From the NCBI GenBank assembly GCA_030765065.1, contig CM060990.1, positions 5,512,001 to 5,576,000 on the forward strand: DNA of 64,000 bases, in the 5' to 3' direction. The position numbers and the translations under genes are program-made. The stretch is from Deroplatys truncata. Taxonomy: Eukaryota; Arthropoda; Insecta; Mantodea; Mantidae. Shown here in pieces: positions 43,601 to 55,849 of this stretch (positions within the stretch are counted from its first letter, which is position 1; the number at the start of each line of letters is the position of its first letter). A model generated the notes under the pieces. It searched no databases. It saw only the letters and a list, made by a program, of their open reading frames with translations, and was not told where the DNA came from.

Positions 43601-45920
43601 AACAGGATGCTTTCCAAGCACTGTTTCCTGCATATAATTACTTGCGTATACCAGCCTGGTATAGCAATTATGTATTTACAGATTAGAATGACATATCCTC
43701 CTAAGCTGAGGTTGAAGTTAAGAACTAACCGAATAAAGTTCTTGCAACGCGGAACATAATGCAGGCAATATTTACGCATTAATTAAATACATGTAGTGAA
43801 GTATTTAAGGTAACTAGGACGTATGCAAAAAATTATATGGAATTCTCAAAATAGGAGAAGAAATGTGTACTGATTTATTTTATAGGAGTTAAAGAGCCCT
43901 TCTTTCTCCATAACACCAACATACTTAAAATTAAAAGGAAAAACATGCTAGCATTACATCGGTTAGGTGGTATATTAGACATAAAGAAAGTTAGGTATAG
44001 TTGGAGAATTCGTCGTAATTGGTATTCTATCGTCCTTACTTTTGTTAGGAACCAAATTATCGTAAACTTGACATGCGTTGAACAGAAAAATTCCATAGTT
44101 CTTATTCGTTATTTATGAGACTTAAGTAGGAAAAATCCACGGATGTGGTTGTAACCACGGAGAAACTCCAGCAGCACTGCAAAATAGTTATAGCACGTCA
44201 TATCGGCCGGAAATCTAACTCAAGGTGTCTGTATGCGCGAAGTTTTTCACGCAGACATTAAAGAAAGCAACATGAGTGGTGTGCAACGTGTGTTGGCTGA
44301 TTATGATGATGCAGTTGACACCTTGTGGCATTCCTCAAGAACCAGAGCGTCGTACAAAATCATGTAAAACTGTGTGTTCATCACGTAAGTAAAATAGAAT
44401 GTTGTAATTCAAAATTTGTAAGAGCCAGTTTCGAAGAACAGAGAAAAGTAAAAAATAAACATTGAAAATATGTAAACCTATGTGTCGCAACTCTGAAAAA
44501 TAGACAGTACAATACTGGGGGTGACATTTCAAAAGAATAAGTCCGTTTTGGAGTTAACGGTATTCCGTGACATAAGCACCGTTTGCAAAAAAAAAAAATT
44601 AGAGAAATGATTATGTTGGTCCAAGGTGACTTTACACCGTGTATTTCAATTGAAATCTCGGAATCGAAATTTTGATGGAATGCAATAGTTCACTTTAAGT
44701 GCTGCGTACCTAAGCAGAGAATGTAAGAATTGTAACCTCAAGCTGTTTCTTACTATATTAGTGAAGTGCAAGTAACCATACCTAATGATAATCACACATT
44801 ATTAATAAGGACAAAGCTTATGGATCTGTGGTATAGCGTAAAGCTAATTAGTGTTCATATGTATAATATTGTGAGTTAGTGGCAGGAAGTAAGCAAAACA
44901 AATTATTGTCGCTGATGTGCAAGGAAGCAACAAAAGAGGCAGTGGAATACCACTTGCTGAATTTCGGAACCGAAATAATTATGAACATAAAGTAAACTAC
45001 AAATTAAATCTACGAGTGACATCCGTAGTCTCGTAACAAAAATTGAAGGACTATTTAGTTTATGAGAGGGGGCAAGTATATCTGTACCTAGTGGTTGTTA
45101 TCTATCATTAATAACTTCCTGTGGATAGACATTCCGCCGAATAGGAAATGCCGAGTGATCTTGTATCCTAATTGGTTCAGTGGCGTGCAATGTTGGCCAA
45201 ACAGATGTGTGTTTTACTTATATTTAATGCGTAATTGATAATGCGGTCTTTGTCTCGTTAGGTTTATGGGGTAGAAGAGTGAAGTGCAAGTATATAGAAC
45301 TTTCTAGACGTCTCATCCGTCGATGTAATCGATATTCTATAAAAATTAACATGAGTAATCGTTAAATTTTTGTGCTATTGGTTATTGAATCAAGGACTTA
45401 CAATCATGGACTAGATATTTGGTGACTATATATGCATATGCGCATGGTATGGGAATAAATCATCGTTTGCATCATTGAATACTAAGAGCAATCGGTCTTA
45501 ATTAAAAATAATTTGGACGTAATGAATACAACAAACTTTAACATAATAAAAAAATTAAGGAAAATCATTTTCGCAGTCAATTTGTGCTATCAGCGATTTC
45601 CGTTTCAGTAATCTTTTCTATATACTGAAGGTAATTTCAGGGACGTGCAGCCATGAGAAAAAAAACTTTAACAAAGATTATGGTTATCGAGTCATTTATA
45701 ATTATGGTAAGTACTACCAATGTTAGGATTGAGGTTATCATTAGTTTATAATTAGTAATGCTATAATTGTGATTATTATTAATATTATTTGTGATACTAC
45801 TGTGGTGTGATCAACAACAATGTTGATATAATTGAAGTGGGTAATATTATTATTGCAGTTGCTATCATTGATTAAGTGGTTATTGGTATTATTATTATTA
45901 TTGGTATTATTATTATTATG

Positions 45921-45983
<63 letters not shown>

Positions 45984-47338
45984 CGCGTTGATCGTAGGAT
46001 GTTGAGTCTTTATTCTTTGGTTTTCTGAATAATGTTAGATCAATTTTATGAATATCCGCTACATATAATATTATTTTTATCGATTATTGATGTACACTGA
46101 TATGAAAAAAATTATAGGAACTTAGTCAATGATTATTATTTGAGTTTTTTAAAGTAAGAAGGAAAATTGTATTATTACAATTGTTGATACTAATATCATT
46201 CTTTAGGTATTTGTTGAACATCATTATCCTATGCGTATTTAAGTACATGCCTTTAACGCTTATCCTTGGTAATGCAACAGTAATTTTGTACAATTAAGAG
46301 TTAAGTACTGCTACAAGTATTAATAGGTAAAAGAACTGAGTTTAAAATTTTAAACTAAGGTAAAGCGGGGAAGGTGTAGTGGGTCAAATTGTACATTTAC
46401 CAACATTACTAGTAACCTAATGTTAATTTACATTCTGTATGTATATGCTGATTATTCTTATAAATATACATCCTTAGGTGATCCTAAGGTGTTAGGTGTG
46501 GTTTCTCTTTCAGATTTTGAATCAGGAATAGCCTAAAGATTTTAACGTTTCTTATTAATTCTACTGCTATTGTTTCTTCTTCTGCTTCTTTTTATCTCTG
46601 TTTAACGTTTATATAGGTAATAGCTAAATTGCTTGGTGCTCTACACATTAGGGTCTGGGGTTCGAGGCTTGTTAAAGAACAGGGGCTTATGTTAGTGAGA
46701 TATCCGAATGAGTGATCGATACGATGACTGATATGTGAATGAGGAAGTGAATCATATTGGTCTATTCACTCTACCAATACTTTGTTTATCTTTTAAATGT
46801 ATTTATTTAAGAGTCATCAATCATTGTTTGCACTTAAGGCTTTACTAACATCGTTATGTTATTATTTATTTATTTATTTGAAATTAATGTCTGTTAAGTG
46901 GTTTATAGTACGGATATAGTCTGGAAACGTGAATTATTATTTTTTTGTATTTTTCTTACAAATATTATTATGTATTATTTATTTAACTACTTATTTATGT
47001 CTGATTAATGCTGGAGATAAATTATATTATAGACGGAGTCCGTTAAATCTGTTTTTAATTTATGAAAGGTTCACTTTTTTTTTTTTTTCATTTACGCTCA
47101 GTTGCTTGCCGTTAGTACCTATCTTTGGTTACCTAGCTGTATTGTGATTTTTCTTTCTCTACCATTTATGTACTGCTACTAGTATAATAGGTAGGGGACC
47201 TATTGTGGCTTTTTAATATAATGTAAAATAAAAGAAATGCAGTAGATAAAACTGTACTTTTACCACAATTAATACGAATTTACCGTTAATTATGTTATAC
47301 ATACACCTATTATCTTATGATCTTTAGTTTTTCTGAAA
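40681..47338 (-). other. 6.7-kb unexplained region between Gypsy-B pol and 3' LTR
   Basis: AT-rich, with an (ATT)n microsatellite at about 45,890-45,985 and only short ORFs. The longest minus-strand frame (42,556-42,059, 165 codons) is hydrophobic but shows no envelope hallmark such as a furin site or fusion-peptide pattern I can recognise. A plus-strand frame at 40,971-41,264 looks less random than its surroundings. No internal terminal-repeat pair, RT or transposase motif was found. It may be long non-coding element sequence, a decayed env, or an unrecognised nested insertion. Confidence 0.6.
45890..45985. repeat. (ATT)n microsatellite
   Basis: Nearly continuous ATT units with a few interruptions (GGT, ATG) near the left end. 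Confidence 0.95.
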
Positions 47339-50300
47339 TTAATTTCTCCTGAACGGTTTATAGTATGGGTATAACCTGGAGACATGAACGATGCTTTCGT
47401 TTCTTCTGTGTCCTGTTGTATTTCTTATCTTATAATTAACTGGCGATGTCTGTTGCACAATTTCATAAGGGCCATAGTACCTGTGTAATAACTTAGTTGA
47501 TTTGCCTTTCTTACGTGTCGGGGTAAACAATTTCACTAGCTGTCCTGGTTGGAACTTAAGTGTTCGTCTCTTCCTGTCAAAGATTTGTTTATACTTATTC
47601 TGCTTGCGTGTTATGTTAGCTTTAGCAACTTCTCTAGCTTCTTTGATTCGAGTTTGTATTTGTTTGACAAACAGATTGTCGGTCGTTGCTTTCAATTGAA
47701 CCTCTTCCGGTAATGTGGGATGTCGTCCGTAGAGTAGGAAAAACGGGGACATCCCTGTAGACTCTTGTCTACTGGTATTGTATGCAAAGAGTACGTGCGG
47801 TAGCGCCGCGTCCCAATCGTCCTGTTTCGTGGAGGTGTAATGTGATATCATGTTAATGACTGTCTGGTTTGCTCTCTCTACCAATCCATTACAGGCTGGA
47901 TGATATGCCGTAGTGAAGGTAGATTGAACACCCATTAGTTTTAATAGTTGTTTCGTTACATCACTAAGAAACACTGCTCCTCTGTCGGATAGTAATTCAA
48001 CTGGTGCACCGTGACGACATATAATGTTTTCAAGTATGAATTTTGCAACATGCTCTATAGAACCCTTTGGGATAGCCTTTGCCTCCGTCCACTTGGAGAG
48101 GTAGTCGCTAGCAATTACAGCCATTGTATTACCTCTTTTTGACCTTCTAAATGGTCCAATCAAATCTATACCCCATCTGGCGCCTACATGAGACACAGGT
48201 ATAGGTTGTAAAAGTCCGGCTGGTTTAACATTTCGGGGCCCCTTGCGCGATTGACAACTTGGACAACCCTTGACGTATTTCTCAATCTCTTTTCGCATTC
48301 CTATCCAGTAGTAACGCGAACTGATTTTGGTGAAGGTTTTGGTAAAGCCTAAATGGCCTGAGAGGGGGTCATCATGACATGAAAATAAAATTTCATGCTT
48401 TAACTGTTCGGGTATCACCAACAGGTGCAACGGTCCTGAGGCTCCTGCATTTTTGCGGTATAGCACACCTGATTTTAAGGTGTAAGAGGCTGCCTGCCGC
48501 TGTAGTTTTGGTGAGCCCGTGTTCGGGTTTTCTAATGTAGTAATTAATGGTTGAAGTTGAGGGTCACGTTGTTGTTCTTGTGCAACTTGCACTGGCGTTA
48601 GCAAACAAGTGATAAGTTCGTCCGTTTGTTCAACTATATGGGGTTTAGGTTCATCAACTGGAAAACGGGATAGCGCATCAGCGTCGAGATGACGTTTACC
48701 CGACTTATACTGGATAGTGAGGTTATATTCTTGAAGTTTAAGTGCCCATCTAGCCAAACGTCCTGTTAGGTCTTTAAGATTTCGTAGGTAGCATAACGCA
48801 TGATGGTCAGTTACCACATGGACGGGAAAACCATAAACATAGGGTCTAAAGTGTGTCAAGCCGTAAACAATGGCAAGTAATTCCAATTCGGAAATGCTAT
48901 AGTTCTTCTCATGCTTGTTCAAAGACCTAGAGCAGAAAGCTATGGGGTGAAGTTGTCCATTTAATTTCTGTAATAGAGCCACCCCTATCCCGATAGTGCT
49001 GGCATCGACGCGCATTTCTGTATACGCTCCCGGCTGAAAATGACCGAGAACGGGGGCCTGAGTCATCCGAAGCTTTAATTTATCAAAAGCATCTTGATGG
49101 CTTTGAGTCCATTCAAAGTCTTTGTTCTTTCGTGTGAGTTCGTGAAGGGGGCTCGCAATGGAAGCAAAATTTTGTATAAACCTTCTATAGAAGCTAAATA
49201 AGCCCAACACTTTGCGTGCGTCACGTACGTTTTTGGGAGTCGGCAATTGTGTGATGGCTCGGAGTTTATCAGAATCCGGTTCAATTCCGTTAGCCGAGAC
49301 TTCGAATCCAAGAAGTTTAATTCGAGACATTCCAAAGAAGCATTTTTCAGGCTTTAATTTAAAGTTGTGTGTTTGCAGTTTGCGAAATACTTCCTCCAAA
49401 TTGTTAAGCAATTCGGGGAATGTGGATGCGAATACGACAATGTCATCCAGATAGACCAACGCCTTTTTGAATTTTAGATCACCTAGCAGCTTACTAGATA
49501 TTTCCGAAAAGAAACTTGGGGCGTTGCGTAAACCAAAAGCTAATCTCTGGAAGCAAAAGTGGCCTTGATCTGTGCAGAACCCTGTGTATTGTTGGCTATT
49601 TTCCTCAATCGGGACTTGAAAATATGCACTGAGCAAGTCCAAAGTGCAATACCATTGAGAATTTCCCAAATAACTAAGGAGATCGTCAATAAGGGGTAAG
49701 GGGTAGGATGAAGTCGTTGTTACTGCATTTAACTTTCGATAGTCGACACAAAATCGCATTTCACCATTCTTTTTCTTGACTAAGACTATAGGCGCAGCCC
49801 AGGGGTTTTCCTTTCCTTAATAATACCTGCGTCGAGCATCTCACGCACCTGGGATTGTATTATTTCTCTTTGTGCCTGAGATACACGATAGGGTCTTTGT
49901 TTTATAGGTCTCTCATCAGTGACTTGAATTTTAAATTCACCTATGTTAGTTTTTCCTAGCTCCTTTAATTGTGTAGCAAATACGTGTCGGTATTTCTGCA
50001 ATAAAGCACTCAATTGTATTTGTTGGTCAATTGTATTTGTTGGTCCTGTGTAAGTTGTGAGTTAAAGTTAAATTTTGCATTTTTAATGTCGACTGAGTGT
50101 GTATCTTCGGGAGACTAATTTGCAGCTTGTATTAGCGCTACTTCATACGCATAAGCAAGAGTGGTTCCCGCGAAAATTGATTTAGGCTCCATTGTATTAT
50201 TGTGTACTGGGATGACACATTCTTTACGAGCTTCGCAAAAGATAGGGGATATTTGCAAATTTTTCTTCTGCATGATAGCTCCTTTTGGTTCTAAGAGAAT

Positions 50301-50957
50301 TCTACCCATTACATTAGGAGGCAATTTCACTTTAACATTTACTGATGTGAAAGGGGGAATGCGAATATCTTGTATACAACACGCTTTGTGTGGCACCGCG
50401 GTTTCCTCGTTCGATTCCACGGTAATTTGTGACAATGGGCATCCTAATTTTTCGCCACAATGTAATTCTAATTGGGATGAGTCCGGAAGTTTAAGAGTAA
50501 TTGTGTATGTTTCCAAGTCAATTAGGGCCTTATATCGGTTCATGAAATCCATGCCTAATAGGAGATCATGTCCGAACTCTTTAACAACAAGAACATCCTC
50601 CTCAAAGGATATGCCATTAATGTCGAAGCAAAGAGTGGTGGAATAACATACATCTAGTAATGTATTATCTGCTGTCCGTAGTATTAAATCTTTCGGAATT
50701 GGATGGGTGGGTGTGGTCACAAAATTTTGTTGTACTATACTGACTGCGCTGCCTGTATCAAACAGTATACTCACTGGTTGATCGTCAACCGTACCTGGTA
50801 TAGTAATGACATTTACCGGGTGAATAAGTGCCGTCGTTTGTTTTGGTGTACTCTCGGTGATGGACGTCACGGAACTTATTCCCGTGACGTTCCTTGCCCG
50901 TTTGGGTGATGGTATTGTTGTCTGCAGTTCGGGGCAGTATGTCCTGTCCGTCTGCAT
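47339..50957 (-). pseudogene. Gypsy-B pol: protease, RT, RNase H, integrase (three lesions)
   Basis: The protease frame (50,957-50,115) has FDTGS at residues 66-70 and overlaps gag in the -1 frame. It ends at a TAG at 50,117-50,115. A 17-bp direct duplication (50,011-50,027 = 50,028-50,044) then shifts the frame, and a 1-base change near 49,805 shifts it again. The final 806-codon frame (49,759-47,339) is intact: RT with YLDD at 103-106; RNase H with D252, E293 and D318; integrase HHCC finger H462, H469, C499, C502; and catalytic D532, D592 and E628 with DD35E spacing. A GPYE motif lies near residue 765. All catalytic residues are present, so only the three lesions block expression. Confidence 0.95.
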
Positions 50958-52036
50958 TTAAAGCATGTGAAACTATCTTTTGGCATGCGACGGGAGGCAT
51001 TAGGGCCACGCCATGTTCCTCTCGAGGCAACGTTAATACCGCCGCGTTGACTATAGCTACTACGCCCACGGCTTTGTCTAGTTACATCATATTGCTGCGG
51101 AGCATTGCGAGGCGTGTCAACAATGGGCCTCTGATATTTAAATTGCAAATTTTGCATTTGTTTCTGCAAGTCACGAATTTGGCGCTGCAGTTGCTTTACG
51201 TCTGATCGTGGACTTGGTTGGCTGACCAGTGATACTGGTTTGGATGCGGGAGGAAGTTGGGCATCAACCCTTTTACCAGCCAGGTATCTGGCCGTTTCTA
51301 CGCGTCGAACAACCTGTATAAGCTCTCTAATAGATTGTGGGTTCGAGGGGAGGACACTTTCTATTAACGAGGGTTTCAATCCGCGCACAATATGGCGAAT
51401 TATTTCAGGTTCGGCCATGCCTGGATTTACCTGGTCACAGAGAGCTAGTACATCATATATGCAAGTCTCTGTTGATTCAGACAGGTCCTGCACTCTGTGA
51501 CGTAAGCGGCATTCTAAAATATCATCATGCGCCGCTGGTACGAATGCTGTCTGAAGGGCATGTTTTAGGTCGGTCCATTCAAGATGCGGGTGACGGAGGG
51601 AATATATTTTGAACCAATTTGCTGCTACGTCTCGTAAATAGCATGGTAAATATTGTAGTTTGTGCTTATCTTCCCAACCATTCGCTGTAGCTATGGTTTC
51701 AAAGTTATAGAGGTAGTTTCCAACGTCCTGACCGGGTTTGCCTTCGAATTTTCCAGGGTCAATGAAAGGTCGTGCAAAAGGCACATTCGCGGTAATGACT
51801 GTTTTGCACTGGGTCCCTTCGGGAACCGAGGGTGCTGCCGACGTAGAGGCCGTATTCATTGCCATAATGTTTTCCGTCGAACTTGAACCTGAAGACGTTA
51901 ACGTTTCAAAATAATCTTGTGACAAAACTGTGATCTTCAGGTCACCCACGCTTAAACTACGTTCCTTTGGTGCAAAATACTGAATGGGAGTCAAACCTCG
52001 GAGCCGTCTACTAGATCTAACATGAATATGGGACAT
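50876..52036 (-). CDS. Gypsy-B gag polyprotein, intact
   Basis: A 386-codon uninterrupted frame. The middle part has the usual retrotransposon gag pattern (KFEGKPGQDVGNYLYNFE, WFKIYSLRHPHLEWTDLK), followed by a basic Gln/Arg-rich stretch. A perfect CCHC zinc knuckle (CFKCRRTGHTAPNC, residues 358-371) lies near the C-terminus. Gag forms the particle and packages RNA. The pol frame overlaps its last 27 codons at -1, as expected for frameshift expression. I chose the ATG at 52,036 because it opens the frame; an internal Met near residue 60 is an alternative. Confidence 0.92.
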   Translation of the reverse strand: MSHIHVRSSRRLRGLTPIQYFAPKERSLSVGDLKITVLSQDYFETLTSSGSSSTENIMAMNTASTSAAPSVPEGTQCKTVITANVPFARPFIDPGKFEGKPGQDVGNYLYNFETIATANGWEDKHKLQYLPCYLRDVAANWFKIYSLRHPHLEWTDLKHALQTAFVPAAHDDILECRLRHRVQDLSESTETCIYDVLALCDQVNPGMAEPEIIRHIVRGLKPSLIESVLPSNPQSIRELIQVVRRVETARYLAGKRVDAQLPPASKPVSLVSQPSPRSDVKQLQRQIRDLQKQMQNLQFKYQRPIVDTPRNAPQQYDVTRQSRGRSSYSQRGGINVASRGTWRGPNASRRMPKDSFTCFKCRRTGHTAPNCRQQYHHPNGQGTSRE

Positions 52037-52496
52037 ATGCGCTTGATTCTAAGTCTGAGTGTTAGTATCCAAAATAATCTGATATTCACGGATTAACTTT
52101 CTGATTTCGGCACTAATAGGGCTATCGTTAAGATACTTTTGTAATAATTCCATGCAAAGGAGAAAAGAACACTTATAACACTCAAATAATACTACGATAG
52201 TAAGCTGAATATTTAAAAAGAAGAACTTAATAACTAGAAAAATTTAAAATTAGGTTTACGGCATTAGGAGCCGCGAAAAAAAACTGTAAACTTTTAAAAT
52301 TGAGAGGCCGAAGATAGGACCTCACTTTTCAATTAAAATAATTTCGAAAAGCTGGCAGCTTCGCCATATTGTCAACTCACTAATTAGAGAGGCCGGTGCC
52401 TGTACCATAAACATCTTATAAGGAATAAGAAACAGAGGTACGGGGTCGAACCATACTTCTCAAAAATAATTCTCAGAAGCCGGCGCTCCACCATAT
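52037..52496 (-). other. Gypsy-B leader with primer-binding region
   Basis: Directly after the 5' LTR the minus strand reads ATATGGTGGAGCGCCGGC. A TGG here fits the complement of a tRNA CCA end, but I could not match the following bases to a specific tRNA. The remainder is AT-rich with imperfect short repeats (AGAGGCCG near 52,302 and 52,386). Confidence 0.6.
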
Positions 52497-53136
52497 TGTC
52501 ACATCCATGGCTGGATGGACATAGGGGGAATAGCGGTATCAGGGTGGAACATCTCAAGCTTGGCTTAATTTTACTTGCTTGGTTTATTAAGTTCAGATAC
52601 TTGCAATGTTGAGTTTACATTGAAGAGGGAACAAAGCTATAGTACATGTAAGAGCTTACCTGAAAGTACTTGTCGTGTGATGTGGACGGACCTGTGAACC
52701 CATCGTTGTAGATAGCAGATTAAGATGATGACGGGCAGCGATTCGACCCTGTCTAGCATGTGTCGGTCTCCCCCGAGCAGCGCTCAGGCGCCTGCTTAAA
52801 TAGGCAAGAATCGACTCAATCCTAATGACGTCTATATCCTGTTTGTGGTAAGCCGACGCCATACATAAGTATGATTGAGCGGAATTGTGTAGGATTGAGC
52901 GGAAACACGTGATCGGTTCTATGTTGCAAAAGGCAACATTATTCTAAGAATTTCCATGGGAAATGACGCAAATGAGGTAGCCCACATACATCCTGTCACG
53001 TACATATCTTAAGAAAGTTGCTTAAGGCAGAAAATGTAAAATACGATTCTATTAGAATTTAGAAGAATGAGACATATTAATGTTAAAATCCAAAGTAATG
53101 TAAAATAAACAAGTCCGTCTAACATCACATGCGACA
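52497..53136 (-). repeat. Gypsy-B 5' LTR
   Basis: Partner of 40,023-40,664, with the same TG and CA ends. The short frames inside it (52,656-52,862) duplicate those in the other LTR and are not genes. Confidence 0.95.
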
Positions 53137-54700
53137 ATATTCTCATGGATCTGGAAACATGGATTTGCTTCTATGCTACAACACATTTCCTCTAACTCAT
53201 TAATCATGAGAAACATACACAAACAGAAGATTAGAATCATGGGGAACATGCACTCTTGGTTACGTCTGGTTACGTTGTCATTATCTTAGGTGCACCGCCA
53301 GAGCTTTATTTTACATATCCCTGTTGCCATGCGACTTACGCCATTGCTTGTTTACAGGTAACATCAACTGTTCCTGTGAGCAGTACGACCTTAGCAAGCA
53401 CACGGGTTACTACGTACTAGTAGAGTTGATCACAGACTTGGCTCGTGCAATGGCAGTGTAAACAAATGCAGAGATGGCAGATTCCCATTTGATATATGGA
53501 TTAGCAGACGGCAATAGCGCTTGCGCTCAACGTTTGTACTGAGAGTGATTTCCAGCAGGACGAAGGTGCCCCGACAGGAAAATACTTGAAACCATTTATC
53601 GTCGACTTAGGGAACATGCGGCATTTCAGCCTGATACTCGCGACCGGGTGAGGCCTAGAAGGACGAGGACACCGCAACGGGAGGCGGCAATTCTTCAGGC
53701 GTTGACGACGACCCTAGTGTCAGTACAAGACAAGTAGCTGCAACAATAAATGTTGCTCACATGACTGTCTGGCGAGTGTTACACGAGGTCCGGCTGTATC
53801 CATTCCATTTGCAGCGTGTGCAGGCACTATCAACAACTGATTTTCCTGCACGGGTACTTTCTGCGAATGGTTTATGCAACAAAATTTCAACCCTAATTTT
53901 AGTGTAACGGTGCTGTTCACAAATGAGGCATCGCTTCAACGAGATCAGATTGTAAGTTATCACAATCGGCATGTATGGGCTGACGTCAACCCTCACGCAA
54001 CTGTTGAAGGAAGTCATCAACAAAGATTTTCTGTCAATGTTTGGGCCGGCATTATTGGTGACTTTTTGGTAGGGCCTCGCGTTCTTCCACCCAGGCTCAA
54101 CGGACAAAGTTGCCATAATTTCGTAGCAAATGTTCTACCTGATCTGTTAGCAGATGTGCCTTTAGCTGTCTGACAAAACATGTATGTCATGCACGATGGA
54201 GCACCTCCTCATTTAGTGTTAACGTCCGTCGGCTTCTAAATAACAGTTTCGGTGACAGATGGTTCGGTAGAGGTGGACCAATTGCCTGGCCTCCATGCTC
54301 CCCGGACATAAACCCACCTTATTTGTGGGGGCATTTGAAAGCTCTTGTGTATCCAAAACCTCAGTACCAGATGTTCAGAATCTCCGTGGCCGTATTATGG
54401 AAGGCTGTGAAACGCAATACTCCAGGGATACATCGGCGCATCCGGGATTCACTACAACGGCTGGTTGATGCATGTGTCAATGCTAACGCGGAGCATATTG
54501 AACATCTCCTGTGAGAAAGAGTTACATGTGGTATGCTGGTACGTTCTATTCTTGTGTATTTCCCATGATTAATGAGTTGGAGAAAATGAGTTGTAACATG
54601 TAACAAGCCTTTCCAGACCCATGTTCATATAACATAATTTCTTCGTCCACGTGTGAGGAATGTGTCTTGCAATTTGTGCCGTGCATTTTGTTACACCCTG
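53137..54700 (+). mobile_element. DUF4817-type DNA transposon, main part
   Basis: With 39,949-40,022 it forms a 1.63-kb element with terminal inverted repeats of roughly 180 bp. The inner part of the left repeat (CATGGATCTGGAAA, CTCTAACTCATTAATCATG) mirrors the right (CATGGGTCTGGAAA, CTCCAACTCATTAATCATG). It is bordered by TA (39,947-39,948 and 54,701-54,702), as for IS630/Tc1/mariner elements. Gypsy-B is inserted in its left repeat. Confidence 0.85.
53474..54514 (+). pseudogene. Transposase relic, DUF4817/IS630-Tc1-mariner type
   Basis: The start MADSHLIYGLADGN and a following arginine-rich region match the DUF4817 N-terminus. A helix-turn-helix part (INVAHMTVWRVLHEVRLYPF) follows. The catalytic core has the first motif as FTNEAS (usually FTDEAS, so a catalytic Asp is lost), then HVWADVNPHA, FSVNVWAGIIGDFLVGP, HDGAPPH with the second Asp, and WPPCSPDINPP where the usual LD-FFLWG is shortened. 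The end NAEHIEHLL is typical. Stops occur in the N-terminal third and before HDGAPPH. Family motifs are recalled from insect proteins of this type. Confidence 0.85.
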
Positions 54701-54704
54701 TATA

Positions 54705-55840
54705 ATAAAACTTACTTACTTACATTATTATAATACTAATGTACAAAATTTACCTGTATTTTTAAAGGCATATCTTTGCACTAAAATAATTATATAGAAG
54801 TTAACAATATTTCCTCCATTTACATTTTTATTTATTAATTTCCTTTAAATTACGAAAGAAAATTAGAACCATCTACGTTATTTATTTCACATATTTAATT
54901 TTCTATAGCACATTTATTTTGTAATTTATGTTTTACTTTCTTACTATCTATAACTACGTGCCTTTATATAATTAATCCTAAATTCCTATTATTTATTCCC
55001 CTTTTAAATTATTTAAAGCATTTCACACCTATCTTCACACTTATTATTTAATGCCAAAATATATATTTAAACACAAATACACATACATTAAATCATTTTA
55101 ATTTAATAATCTAGACACAATAAATGTATAAACGTTATATATATATGTGTGTATATATTATTTCATTCATTAATTCATTAATCATCATATATCCTATTTA
55201 TATTCCCATTCAATAAGCTAACATTCAAAATATTTAATCCAAACTAAAATGATATATCTAACAGTACATCCTATTGTTATTAAATTAGCATTTATACTGC
55301 AATTTACAATAATTTAATTTAAATATATCTATAACCAAATCTTCCTTCTTATCTACCACTCACTACACAACACTTCCTTCCATTCACTTTTATCTTCGAT
55401 ACACACAGCACTTATCTCCACACCTACACTTCACATTGACAATTTTAATTTGAGCTAAAAAAGTTTCTCCCATTATAACAACCTGCAGCAAACTACCCCT
55501 TCAAACATCCATCTCTCAGAAAATGTCTCCAATCCCCCCCTTTCCGCGACAACAATGGCGACCTCATTTACTACACCGGCACCTTCTTCCTCTCCCTCCC
55601 CAAATTCCAAAAAGTCAGCTTTATCCATCTCCTCCTCAGGGTTTAGAGTCAAATTCTCTACACCGGCGTCCTCTTCTATCCAAAATACCGATTTCCCTCC
55701 CCATTCAGTCTTCTAATTCTTCTCGCCTTCCATCAAAACAACAAAATATTTTCTGCTATTTATATTTAATTAATGTTAATTTCATCGTTAAATAATACTT
55801 GCGGAATTAAAAGTAAGTTATTCTCAAAATTTTGATTCCG
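54705..55840. other. AT-rich DNA without recognised gene
   Basis: Strongly AT-rich, with a short (TA)n/(TG)n stretch near 55,140. A C-rich part at 55,500-55,740 gives a proline-rich spurious ORF. It may include the 3' untranslated region of the adjacent RT fragment. Confidence 0.4.
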
Positions 55841-55849
55841 ATTTTGAAT

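Larger units (their letters stand above)
40023..53136 (-). mobile_element. Gypsy-B, 13.1-kb Ty3/Gypsy LTR retrotransposon
   Basis: Two LTRs (642 and 640 bp, about 99% identical by eye) begin TG and end CA. They are flanked by a 4-bp duplication ATAT (40,019-40,022 and 53,137-53,140). Order on the minus strand: 5' LTR, leader, gag, protease-RT-RNase H-integrase, a 6.7-kb region without recognised genes, polypurine tract, 3' LTR. The total is about twice the usual size for the family. Near-identical LTRs mean a recent insertion, yet pol carries three lesions. Confidence 0.95.
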
